49,333 bases of DNA from a virus: IMG/VR virus record IMGVR_UViG_3300037360_000021, positions 1 to 49,333 of that record; one strand, written 5' to 3'. Made by a program: the position numbers and the translations under genes. Under the pieces are notes generated by a model. That model made no database searches, was not told the origin of the DNA, and saw only the letters and a program-made list of their open reading frames with translations. The stretch's first letter is position 1. Each line of letters starts with the position of its first letter. Shown here in pieces: positions 8,804-16,073 of this stretch.

Positions 8804-9106
8804 TTAATATGGTGGCTGTTGACTCGTAGGCGTTGGCTGTGGCGGTGCTACCATCTTCGTCTGCGCCTCACCAATCGCCTGCACGATTTTGTTCAATTCG
8901 GCAGCGATCTGTGGATAGGCTTGCGCAATTTCTTGCGCTGCTTGGCTCCATTTACCTAAAAGCATTTGGATTTGATTTGCTGGACCCTGAGACGGTTGGC
9001 CTTGCTGACCTCCACCATCAGGAGGTGGGGGAGGAGGGGCAGCACCCGCTCCTTGAGGAGGAGCGCCGCCCTGTTGATCCGTAACTGGCATAGAATTCGT
9101 AGTCAT
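8804..9106 (-). CDS. Pro/Gln-rich small head-region protein
   Basis: 100 residues. The first 45 are Pro/Gly/Gln low complexity including a run of six prolines; residues 48-85 form a clean amphipathic helix (QMLLGKWSQAAQEIAQAYPQ). Such short proteins are common between portal and scaffold genes, but I cannot name a role. The ATG is preceded by GGAGAG. It is in frame with and 24 nt after the 38-aa basic gene. Confidence 0.65.
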   Translation of the reverse strand: MTTNSMPVTDQQGGAPPQGAGAAPPPPPPDGGGQQGQPSQGPANQIQMLLGKWSQAAQEIAQAYPQIAAELNKIVQAIGEAQTKMVAPPQPTPTSQQPPY

Positions 9107-9130
9107 TGATCTCTCCGTTAGAGGGTTAGA

Positions 9131-9247
9131 CTACGCCTTGATTGCGAGCTTGTGAGCTGCACGCTTTGCACGACCCTTAACTCCGCGAGATTTCTTGGCT
9201 GCAACCTTCTTGATGTGAGCTTTTCCACCTACGTGACGCTTTGGCAT
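9131..9247 (-). CDS. 38-residue basic protein
   Basis: MPKRHVGGKAHIKKVAAKK begins a very Lys/Arg/Ala-rich protein. The start is set by AAAGGAG at the right spacing; the same leader precedes the basic gene at 4608-4793. The product resembles short ribosomal-protein or H1-like tails and could bind packaged DNA; this is inference. It is the first gene after the terminator hairpin at 9295-9327. Confidence 0.6.
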   Translation of the reverse strand: MPKRHVGGKAHIKKVAAKKSRGVKGRAKRAAHKLAIKA

Positions 9248-9294
9248 TGTGTTTCTCCTTTGAATGTGGTTCAACAAGTTTTTGGACACGAAAA

Positions 9295-9327
9295 ACCGGC
9301 CAGAAGCCGATTTCGCTTCTAGCCGGT
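9295..9327 (-). terminator. Strong rho-independent terminator, minus strand
   Basis: ACCGGC-x-AGAAGC pairs with GCTTCT-x-GCCGGT around a 7-nt loop, giving 12 bp with one mismatch, followed on the minus strand by TTTTT. It stands 48 bp upstream of the scaffold/capsid operon, so it may act as an attenuator or leader hairpin rather than a final stop. Confidence 0.7.
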
Positions 9328-9425
9328 ACTTGTTCTTGCCACAAGGCAAGGGGCACGCGCTATTTCTTGACTACTTCAGTTCTTAACGCTCTTGTTCCAG
9401 CGTCTTGTTCTGTTCGTCTTTATAA

Positions 9426-9454
9426 AAAGTAGAGCATATCTGACCATTTGTCAA
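9426..9454 (-). promoter_or_regulatory. Sigma70-type promoter for the scaffold/capsid operon
   Basis: On the minus strand TTGACA (9449-9454), 17 bp, TACTTT (9426-9431). It would start an RNA about 170 nt upstream of the 38-aa gene, with the hairpin at 9295-9327 in the leader. Confidence 0.5.
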
Positions 9455-9513
9455 GTCTTTTTTACGTTTCTGCGAACTTTTCTTCAAAAATCTTTTCTTC
9501 GCCACTTTTTAAG

Positions 9514-9542
9514 TTGAAATCCTTTAAGCGCAGGAATATAAT
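9514..9542 (+). promoter_or_regulatory. Strong sigma70-type promoter for the DNA methyltransferase
   Basis: TTGAAA (9514-9519), 17 bp, perfect TATAAT (9537-9542). The spacer contains AAGCGCAGG (9526-9534), a motif repeated in other control regions of this genome, which may be an operator. Confidence 0.8.
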
Positions 9543-9557
9543 CAAGTGGGAGAAACA

Positions 9558-10226
9558 ATGAAACCGTATTATTCTCATAACGGAATAACAATCTGGAACT
9601 GTGATTGCAAAGAAGTCCTACCGACTCTTCCCAAGTGCGACCTGCTACTGACAGACCCACCGTACAAGCTGGTCGCGTCTGGGGGGGGAATAGGAGCTAA
9701 ACGAGAATACCTATCCTCTATAGATGGTGAGCTTGACGACGGGTTCGATACGAGTATCCTAGCGCCATTCAAGAATTGGATGGTATTCTGTGCCAAACAA
9801 CAACTCTTGGAAATTCTTTCCCTTGCATCTCAAAGGCGATGGATGCTCTTGACGTGGAATAAACCGAATCCTACGCCTCTGGTCAACGCGAACTACCTTC
9901 CCGACACAGAGTATATCGTCCATTCTTTCGAGGATTCAAGTTGTCTTTTTGGAGGATACGAATCACGTAGCAGATACATTGTTTGTCCAGCAGAGCAAAA
10001 CGGATGGATGGGACATCCCACAGTAAAACCCCTCTCCGTTATGCTACGGCTAGTTTCAGTCGCAAGCGGAGAGGGGCAAACAATCCTCGATCCGTTTTGT
10101 GGAAGTGGTACGACACTGGTAGCAGCCAAGAAACTAGGACGAAAAGCAATCGGTATAGAAATCCGCGAAGATTATGCAGAACTCGCAGCTAAACGTCTTT
10201 CCCAAGAAGTATTCGATTTCGGTTAG
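9558..10226 (+). CDS. Site-specific DNA methyltransferase (beta class, N4/N6)
   Basis: A 222-residue adenine-N6 or cytosine-N4 methyltransferase that uses S-adenosylmethionine. The catalytic motif LTDPPY lies near residue 33-38 and the SAM-binding motif DPFCGSGTT near residue 187-195, an order that defines the beta class; GHPTVKP before the SAM motif is also typical. ATG at 9558 follows GGGAG. It is the only plus-strand gene in the left 33 kb, has its own strong promoter, and ends 1 bp from the convergent 79-aa gene. No restriction gene is adjacent, so protection of phage DNA from host enzymes is the likely role. Its placement and strand suggest a separately acquired cassette. Confidence 0.9.
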   Translation: MKPYYSHNGITIWNCDCKEVLPTLPKCDLLLTDPPYKLVASGGGIGAKREYLSSIDGELDDGFDTSILAPFKNWMVFCAKQQLLEILSLASQRRWMLLTWNKPNPTPLVNANYLPDTEYIVHSFEDSSCLFGGYESRSRYIVCPAEQNGWMGHPTVKPLSVMLRLVSVASGEGQTILDPFCGSGTTLVAAKKLGRKAIGIEIREDYAELAAKRLSQEVFDFG

Positions 10227-10227
10227 A

Positions 10228-10467
10228 CTAAAGTTCTTTGTCTCCAAGTTTAAGAATTGTCCGTATTTGACTGGTTTTAGTCTCAGGTATTTTTTCATTT
10301 TGCTCAATGTTGATCCCTTGGATATACCCTTTGTTATATAAAACAATGAGCTTACCGTCAGTATTGGTCGCTCTCAACAGTTCGTCTACTTCCGCAACCT
10401 GAGCTGGAAGTTCGATTGTTGCTTCTGTTCTCAGCACGTCACGTTGAATTTTGATTTTGATACCCAT
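10228..10467 (-). CDS. Small protein after the portal gene, unknown
   Basis: A 79-residue, beta-rich, charged protein (MGIKIKIQRDVLRTEATIEL...). AAAGGAGA lies 8 nt before the ATG, 23 bp after the portal stop. It ends 1 bp from the convergent methyltransferase stop. No family is recognised; it is probably a co-expressed accessory head protein. Confidence 0.6.
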   Translation of the reverse strand: MGIKIKIQRDVLRTEATIELPAQVAEVDELLRATNTDGKLIVLYNKGYIQGINIEQNEKIPETKTSQIRTILKLGDKEL

Positions 10468-10490
10468 TATTATTATCTCCTTTTCACAAG

Positions 10491-12635
10491 CTATGATTCT
10501 TTTACGACCGTCCTGGGTGTTCCACCTGCTCCCCCTTTGGAGGCCAATTTTGGTGACGCCTGCCCCGAAGGTGGCCGTCCCCCCGCGTGCTGTCCTGCTG
10601 GTCCTTTGCCGCCTCCTTTACCGCCCTTACCACCCTGTTCTCCACCTTCCAATACAGACGGATCAATCCCCATTTCCTTCAACTTCATGAAAGCCTTAGC
10701 CTTAGCAATAATCGCCATGACCTGCAATTCTGTTTCCTCGTTGAAGTATTTTTCCTTTTCAGTCGATCCCGGTGAATCTCCCCAGTTCGCTATGTCGATT
10801 GTTTTCATCACAGTAGACCAACTTAAAGGCGCTCCGCTGCGCTTTAATTGCAGCATCATCATCTGACGCTGCATAGCCGTGATCCTGAGTAGCGTATTCG
10901 GAACAGTGACAAGACGAAGTTTGTTCGCAAAAAACTTCGCTCTGGTCAGACGGTCGTACATCGACTTCGTTGTAGGGAATTGACCACTTAATAATTCATC
11001 TGGCAGATGGCTAGGAACCATATCGTCAGGATTGTAGTCAAACATTTCCTTCGCTATGCTGTCCGGTCCTACATATTCAATAAGCCTTGCAGCGTCAAAC
11101 CATTGAGGAATAAGAGTTTTCATCCTCTCTCCTACGCGCTTATTGGCTTTTTCTATCCTCATCGCAATTCCCTTAGCGATAGGACCGATAGATTCCAGCA
11201 TTTTATCTGCTGTGTCGTTGGCGATATTCATTTTCATGTTGGAAAGGTTCCCAACATCATTCAATCCAAGCTGAGCTAACTCTTTATCACCCAAGTATTT
11301 AAGGTACGTTTCATTTATTTGTGTCACTCTCACTGAATCAGGTAACAGCGATTGGAATGTCTTTGTCGGCTCTCCACCTGCAAGTCCTAGCCTTACATCA
11401 GGTTCAAAAATATCAAAATGCTCAATCTTCGCTCCACCGTTGGTATCCAAATCATACCCCATTGGAGGATTCATTCCTGCCGTAAGAACCTGATCCATCA
11501 GCCTTTCGTGCTTCCTAATCGTGTTCTCAATTGACGCGACATCCCCTACTAATGACCGTCCTAGCGGTTCCCATGCCCAATCATCCACTGTATACTGAAT
11601 GACTGGTATTTTGGAGTCCCAATCGAAGGAAGTACCGTCATACATCGGCCTGTCCAGTCCTGAAGACGTAATGATGAGCCGTAGGTTAGGGTAGATTCTA
11701 CAATCTTCAGGCATCGCTGGACGACTGTATGGTTTTCCATCCCTCATCCCTCCAAAAATAGGCTGTCCCATAGACGGGACTTTATAGAACCAGGACGTTC
11801 CCGGATCACCCATCTGCATCTCTTTTCCCGTAGTGTTGATCCGTATGTCTCTAATAAATGTGTATCTTATCTCTGTGTACAGGTTTCCAAAACTCCGGCT
11901 CTGTACATCCCCAACCATTCCATAACGAAACGTAGCAGCAAAATCCTGCCGCTGTGCCTGAATTAAAGTTTTGTAATTATTTCTTCCAACTGTTTGAAGT
12001 TGGCCTTGGAATAGAGGAAATTTCGCACTCGCCTCTGCAATGGGCATATAATCATAAACCGTGCAAGCATAACAATCTTGAATATCGTTTGACCAAGCAG
12101 GTATCTGGACTGGAACTACATCTAATAGCCCTAGCGCATCAAATGTCATTTCTCTTGGTCCAAATCCGTACTCTGTCGGACGAACTTTAGGCCATAAATA
12201 TCCAATGCCGCAAACTGTTGCGTACTGCAAAACTTTTAGGATTTGGTAGGGAAAATCTGACTCTAAATAAACACATTTGCTTACCTTTGTAAGCATCTCT
12301 GCCATTGCTTTATAGGCAGGTACGTCTGAGCTAAACCCCGCAATTTCACGTACTTCCGCAAGGGTTTCGCAGAATTTCCGAATGTTGTATTTTAACTGAT
12401 TTGTGACTAGCGTACTTTTTGTTTTATCGTTAAAAACTCCATCAAACACACGCAGATTTCTGTTGAGATTCCTATAAGCCGAGGAGCCAGATAGATAACC
12501 CTCACCTTCTGAAATACACTCTTCAATCCAGCCGATCTTTTCACTCGCAGATGCCTCCCAGTTAGGCACCTGCCACCTTACGGTTTCAAGTTTAGAAGGC
12601 ACACCGCATCGCTTTCCTCCCGGTACGTGTCGCAT
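10491..12635 (-). CDS. Portal protein (probable)
   Basis: A 714-residue protein that would form the DNA-entry ring at one head vertex and dock the terminase. The central part (WYKVPSMGQPIFGG-like wing region, VDDWAWEPLGRSLVGDVASIENTIRKHE) and the helical stem (NLSNMKMNIANDTADKMLESIGP) match what is seen in large portals of podovirus-like phages. The last ~60 residues are a Gly/Lys/Pro-rich tail (GGEQGGKGGKGGGKG). It lies upstream of scaffold and capsid genes, as portals do. The start is uncertain: ATG 12635 has AAGG directly against it; a GTG at 12602 has GGGAGG about 13 nt upstream. It ends with TAG followed six codons later by TAA. Confidence 0.75.
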   Translation of the reverse strand: MRHVPGGKRCGVPSKLETVRWQVPNWEASASEKIGWIEECISEGEGYLSGSSAYRNLNRNLRVFDGVFNDKTKSTLVTNQLKYNIRKFCETLAEVREIAGFSSDVPAYKAMAEMLTKVSKCVYLESDFPYQILKVLQYATVCGIGYLWPKVRPTEYGFGPREMTFDALGLLDVVPVQIPAWSNDIQDCYACTVYDYMPIAEASAKFPLFQGQLQTVGRNNYKTLIQAQRQDFAATFRYGMVGDVQSRSFGNLYTEIRYTFIRDIRINTTGKEMQMGDPGTSWFYKVPSMGQPIFGGMRDGKPYSRPAMPEDCRIYPNLRLIITSSGLDRPMYDGTSFDWDSKIPVIQYTVDDWAWEPLGRSLVGDVASIENTIRKHERLMDQVLTAGMNPPMGYDLDTNGGAKIEHFDIFEPDVRLGLAGGEPTKTFQSLLPDSVRVTQINETYLKYLGDKELAQLGLNDVGNLSNMKMNIANDTADKMLESIGPIAKGIAMRIEKANKRVGERMKTLIPQWFDAARLIEYVGPDSIAKEMFDYNPDDMVPSHLPDELLSGQFPTTKSMYDRLTRAKFFANKLRLVTVPNTLLRITAMQRQMMMLQLKRSGAPLSWSTVMKTIDIANWGDSPGSTEKEKYFNEETELQVMAIIAKAKAFMKLKEMGIDPSVLEGGEQGGKGGKGGGKGPAGQHAGGRPPSGQASPKLASKGGAGGTPRTVVKES

Positions 12636-12655
12636 CCTTAGATACGGCTAAACGA

Positions 12656-12684
12656 ATCGTAAAGGAAAAACATTCGTATGTCAA
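12656..12684 (-). promoter_or_regulatory. Sigma70-type promoter for the portal gene
   Basis: Minus strand: TTGACA (12679-12684), 17 bp, TACGAT (12656-12661), with +1 expected near 12649, about 14 nt before the ATG. It begins directly after the U tract of the upstream terminator. Confidence 0.75.
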
Positions 12685-12696
12685 GAAAAAAATAAA

Positions 12697-12716
12697 CGGC
12701 GATCCGAAGACCGCCG
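12697..12716 (-). terminator. Rho-independent terminator with TTCG tetraloop
   Basis: Eight-bp stem CGGCGGTC/GATCGCCG (one G-U) closed by TTCG, followed on the minus strand by TTTATTTTTTT. It ends the small operon 14311-13051 and is followed at once by the portal promoter. Confidence 0.85.
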
Positions 12717-12721
12717 CCCTT

Positions 12722-13050
12722 TGGTCTTAAATCATTAGCACCTTTCGTTTACACTCATTGACGGACCCATCCAAAACTATCCCCTCGACGCCCCGCCATG
12801 CCACGCCTGCGTTACTACACCGTGCCCGAACCTACCGTCCTCATCGTTCCACAACTGTCCATCCTAAACTAACGCGACCTGCCGTTCATGTCCTAGACAA
12901 ACCTTTGCGTTCCTCGTCACTCCTTACCTGCGTTTCCCCGCCTCGCCACTCCAATGCGAGCCTGACCGTACCTGCGATTCCAAACACAGCCATACTCAAC
13001 ACAACCGCCCATTCCAACCATACCTGCCGCACCAGAACCTACTCTCTCGC
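12722..13050 (-). repeat. Non-coding 330-bp region with degenerate ACCTGCG repeats
   Basis: No convincing gene lies here; the plus-strand frame is Pro/Thr/Ser/His filler. The strand is strongly C-rich (minus strand G-rich). A degenerate word, ACCTGC(G/C) or ACCTAC, recurs at about 12806, 12831, 12878, 12927, 12971, 13023 and 13038; the spacing is 44-52 bp across the middle copies and shorter (15-25 bp) at both ends. It lies between the 144-aa gene and the terminator and would be the 3' untranslated part of that transcript. Protein-binding sites, a structured RNA or a packaging site are all possible. Confidence 0.4.
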
Positions 13051-13485
13051 TTACTCAGCCAGAGCTTTACGAATTTCCTTGATTACCAACGACAACTCTT
13101 TCAACCGTGAATATCTTTCCTCAAAACGACGCATATCCTCCTGCGCGTCTGATAAAAGTTGTGCCTTGTACTGCCGATTGGAAAGAACTGCAACGGTTTC
13201 TCTGTACCCTCCACCATCATTTTCACGATCTGGAGTAAGGCTACAAAATACACGAAATGATTGATCTTTCCCATCCACTTCGATGTACTGAATTGTTGTG
13301 CGAATCAATTGTCTCGCTTGTTGTAGACGATACTGATTTGCCGCTTCTGTATCGTCCCATGTGAACCGAGTATGCAGCGGAGAATTTATGGGACGGGCTG
13401 ATTCCACCACGTCTTCTGGTTTCAGCAGCCCGTCATTCTTCGCAGCGATTGTTCGGAGTTCTGAAATAATCGCTTCTGTTGCCAT
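13051..13485 (-). CDS. Conserved phage protein, function unknown
   Basis: 144 residues. The middle part (LHTRFTWDDTEAANQYRLQQ, then ARQLIR) matches a phrase I know from many phage and prophage proteins of unknown function; the C-terminus (residues 100-144) is helical and charged. The start overlaps the stop of the upstream 216-aa gene by one base, so the two are coupled. They share the promoter at 14318-14345 and the terminator at 12697-12716. Confidence 0.7.
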   Translation of the reverse strand: MATEAIISELRTIAAKNDGLLKPEDVVESARPINSPLHTRFTWDDTEAANQYRLQQARQLIRTTIQYIEVDGKDQSFRVFCSLTPDRENDGGGYRETVAVLSNRQYKAQLLSDAQEDMRRFEERYSRLKELSLVIKEIRKALAE

Positions 13486-14135
13486 TATTTCGCCTCCTCA
13501 ATCTTAAACAATCCCCAACCCATACCAGCAGAAGACTTGGAATCAGGACGACCCTCACATAGTCCTACCTGTTCTCCTACGCGCATAAGGAGATTCGTCA
13601 CATCGGTAAGGCTGAAAATGTCAGCGTCGAAACGAATACGGAGAACTGCCTTCCATTCATCCCACATCGGACGAATACGAATGTCGCATACGCCTGTTGC
13701 GTTTCGGACAGCCATCTTCACTGGCCTTGGCTCGCCCTCAACAATACGAACAAGAGGTGTACCCTCATCGCGGTCAAAACCATCTGCTTCAATAAAAACA
13801 CTTAGCTTTCCAAGTGTCATTTTGAAGTTTACAAGGCGGCAAGCCGAGATCATCGCATTGCGAAAAGCAGACGCAGGTAGACCGCACCATCCTTCGCGGC
13901 TGATATGCTTTGCGCCTTCGTATAGGCTATCGAAATCCTTGGATTCTCGCTTCGCGCCCTTCTTTGCTTGACTGCCAGCGCGTTGCCGAGCTTCCATCTC
14001 TTCCAATGCTTTTTGTGGGAACTTGTTGATGACTAGAGGGGCTACGCCATAGATGTGAAAAACTCCAATTTGAAACTTTGGAGGCTTGATTTGAACAACC
14101 ATCTGCTGTTCACTGCTGTTCGTCTTCGCTTTCAC
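13485..14135 (-). CDS. Conserved phage protein, possible RAMP/Cas7-like fold
   Basis: A 216-residue protein. Features include FHIYGVAPLVINKF at the N-terminus, GWCGLPASAFRNAMISACRL at about 80-100, TGVCDIRIRPMWDEWKAVLR near 145, and a Gly-rich ending AGMGWGLFKIEE. The pattern of a G-P-x-x-F-x-x-A helix, a C-R-x-R-P-x-W strand and a terminal Gly-rich strand recurs in a widespread phage family. It is reminiscent of ferredoxin-like nucleic-acid-binding folds, but that is a weak inference. It is translationally coupled to the next gene and shares its operon with a zinc-ribbon protein. Confidence 0.65.
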   Translation of the reverse strand: MKAKTNSSEQQMVVQIKPPKFQIGVFHIYGVAPLVINKFPQKALEEMEARQRAGSQAKKGAKRESKDFDSLYEGAKHISREGWCGLPASAFRNAMISACRLVNFKMTLGKLSVFIEADGFDRDEGTPLVRIVEGEPRPVKMAVRNATGVCDIRIRPMWDEWKAVLRIRFDADIFSLTDVTNLLMRVGEQVGLCEGRPDSKSSAGMGWGLFKIEEAK

Positions 14136-14158
14136 GTGTTATTCCAATATGCCTTGAA

Positions 14159-14311
14159 TTAGCGAGTGTCGGATTTGGTTTTACGCGGTCTGTCCCAGTA
14201 AGGTGATTTGCACTCAGCGCAGCGAAGTGGCTTGTCGCCATTTACGCTACTCCATTCGTGTCCACACCTACTGCAAATCCAGATCACTACCTTCTGTAAT
14301 CGCTGTGGCAT
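14159..14311 (-). CDS. 50-residue zinc-ribbon protein
   Basis: The frame MPQRLQKVVIWICSRCGHEW continues to CAECKSPYWDRPRK. Two Cys pairs (CSRC and CAEC) 17-18 residues apart form a rubredoxin-like zinc ribbon, and the CKSPYWDRPR phrase is common in small phage and archaeal regulators. The promoter at 14318-14345 would start RNA exactly at the ATG, so the mRNA looks leaderless; AGAGGTG lies 12 nt upstream as a weak alternative ribosome site. It heads the operon 14311-13051. Confidence 0.75.
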   Translation of the reverse strand: MPQRLQKVVIWICSRCGHEWSSVNGDKPLRCAECKSPYWDRPRKTKSDTR

Positions 14312-14317
14312 ATTAAA

Positions 14318-14345
14318 AGTATACACCTCTGGTGCGCACTGTCAA
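14318..14345 (-). promoter_or_regulatory. Promoter giving a leaderless zinc-ribbon mRNA, with palindromic spacer
   Basis: Minus strand: TTGACA (14340-14345), 16 bp, TATACT (14318-14323), then six bases and the ATG. The spacer contains the palindrome GTGCGCAC (14332-14339), and a second TTGACA lies at 14354-14359. A repressor bound at the palindrome would block both core elements. Confidence 0.75.
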
Positions 14346-14388
14346 GTAAAATCTGTCAAACGTCTACTGTTTTTTTGTATATCCCGTT

Positions 14389-14574
14389 TCAACTCAAAAG
14401 CTCTATTACCTGCTTGCGAAACTCCTCTTCCTTTTTGAAGTTCCTATGCACTTCCCCGTCTTCTAGATGGGAGTGTCCATAAAACTTGTACGAAAGATCG
14501 TCTATGTTTTTTCGCAGTTTCGCTATTTCGTTTCTTACTTGCTTGATTTCATACATCACATCTTCAGTATCCAT
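14389..14574 (-). CDS. Small coiled-coil protein, unknown
   Basis: 61 residues from the ATG at 14574, which has GGGAG 5 nt upstream; a start at 14586 (abutting the previous TAG stop) is possible. The sequence is a charged helix (MYEIKQVRNEIAKLRKNIDD) with a short His/Asp tail. No family is recognised. Confidence 0.6.
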   Translation of the reverse strand: MDTEDVMYEIKQVRNEIAKLRKNIDDLSYKFYGHSHLEDGEVHRNFKKEEEFRKQVIELLS

Positions 14575-14586
14575 TTCATCTCCCAT

Positions 14587-15393
14587 CTACCGTCCTTGTT
14601 CAAAGGCTTCCGCGTGAAGGTACGATTCCCGCTCAAACGCGGTAGGGTCTTTCCTGTTCGCGTTGTTTTCCAATGCCCTTCGCATGAACTCCCGATTGAT
14701 TGGATTCCTAGCGTTTGCGTATTTCGTCCTCATCTCTGATCTGATCTCGCTTGCAAACTCATTTTCAATCGCACCACGCTCGGCCTGTTGACGATTATGA
14801 TCGACCCTCTCCTGACGCCTCTGAAGTTCCGAGTACCTCTCAGCCTCGTGAACATTATTGCAAACGATTTTCTCGTATCCTCTCGGCGCAGGACAATTCT
14901 CAGGCATCCCGCTCATTACTTTTCCAGAAGAGTCACGATAAAAAACAGGTTTCCTACCCAGTTGCGCCGCCCCTCGACTCCAAGACTTCGGCCTCAGATC
15001 ATACGCCATATCCGACGCTCGATTGGAAATCCTCATCCATATATAGAGGATAGCGTTTTTGAATCCTGGTCCGCGCATAGGATAATCTCTTGAAGTCATC
15101 CAATCTATACCGCACCAGTGACTCACATCTTCGATTACGTCCTTGTTCTCTAGGAAATACGTTCCGTTGTATACAAACCACTTTCCATTTTGAAACCAGC
15201 AACATTCCATCCTACCGTCATGCCAAGCAATTACCTTTTGAGCGTCCTGCGCGGGTACACGCTTCTTGACATTCACCCACCGATTAGACGCCTTCAACGC
15301 ACGATCCTGTTCCTTGCGCTCTTTCTTGAGAGCTTCCATCTCCGCTTTAAGGATAGAAATGCGATCTGAAATTATTGTAGATGCCGTACTCAT
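14587..15393 (-). CDS. DUF551-like domain protein with coiled-coil flanks
   Basis: 268 residues. Residues 1-35 form a coiled coil. Residues 38-98 (WVNVKKRVPAQDAQKVIAW..., ending VSHWCGI) match the DUF551 pattern, W.....P..g..Vl....g, then a terminal THW-like motif. The C-terminal 90 residues are Glu/Arg-rich helix. The domain is common in phages and of unknown function. The start overlaps the upstream stop by 4 bp. Confidence 0.65.
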   Translation of the reverse strand: MSTASTIISDRISILKAEMEALKKERKEQDRALKASNRWVNVKKRVPAQDAQKVIAWHDGRMECCWFQNGKWFVYNGTYFLENKDVIEDVSHWCGIDWMTSRDYPMRGPGFKNAILYIWMRISNRASDMAYDLRPKSWSRGAAQLGRKPVFYRDSSGKVMSGMPENCPAPRGYEKIVCNNVHEAERYSELQRRQERVDHNRQQAERGAIENEFASEIRSEMRTKYANARNPINREFMRRALENNANRKDPTAFERESYLHAEAFEQGR

Positions 15394-16073
15394 TGACCGT
15401 CCTCCAGTTGAAGTATCTCCGATTGACCGCTTGTTATTTCCATAGTTTCTATAGCTGGAACTCTACGAATAGTTCCGTACCCTTCGCCGTTCTCCGCTCT
15501 CTTAAATCCTAAAAGACCGCCTCCAGTTCTCGGTGCTATACGCAGGTTCTTTTCCTTGTCCCTTGCGTACATATCTTCTGTCAAGAGTTCACCTGTCGCA
15601 TCATCCTTACATTCTTCCCCGCGCTCCAATGCAAGTTTACCATACGGAGTCGTCATCAGGTGCATGAAATTATCACTGAATTTCATCTTGCTGATGACTT
15701 CCAACGTCGCCGCATGACGCTCTGGATACGTCATATCCGCTGGATTTTTTCTCTTCCTCTGCCTTACCAGTTGCTCTTTATTCTCGAAATAGTCCCTATC
15801 GCTTATCCTACGCGCTCTTGATTCTGCATAACGAGGTTGAATCCTAGTCCACTGGAAACTGTCGAACTTGGACCGTTCTCCTAGTTTCTCAATATCCCGG
15901 TTGCCAAAGTAGAAGATCGGCCCCCAAGCACGATACTTAATTACCAACTCGAATTCGTCCGTACCTCTACACTGGATAGAACCACGATCCCACACTACCG
16001 TGGTCCATGGTGTCCAGAGAATGAGACAGTTCTCGTGTTCGTTGAGTCGCTTGGTGAGTTTTATAGATTTCAT
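15390..16073 (-). CDS. Unknown protein of the small-gene block
   Basis: 227 residues, mixed alpha/beta, aromatic-rich N-terminus (LILWTPWTTVVWDRGS), a basic middle (RQRKRKNPADMTYPERHAAT) and a helical segment near 125-160. No motif is recognised. It overlaps its neighbours by 4 bp at both ends (TGA/ATG), so it is translated as part of a coupled series. Confidence 0.65.
   Translation of the reverse strand: MKSIKLTKRLNEHENCLILWTPWTTVVWDRGSIQCRGTDEFELVIKYRAWGPIFYFGNRDIEKLGERSKFDSFQWTRIQPRYAESRARRISDRDYFENKEQLVRQRKRKNPADMTYPERHAATLEVISKMKFSDNFMHLMTTPYGKLALERGEECKDDATGELLTEDMYARDKEKNLRIAPRTGGGLLGFKRAENGEGYGTIRRVPAIETMEITSGQSEILQLEDGQ

Noticed and set aside
12758-13264. Plus-strand frame of 168 codons
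   Set aside because: It is Pro/Ser/Thr/His filler over a C-rich non-coding region and covers the minus-strand 144-aa gene; no ribosome site.
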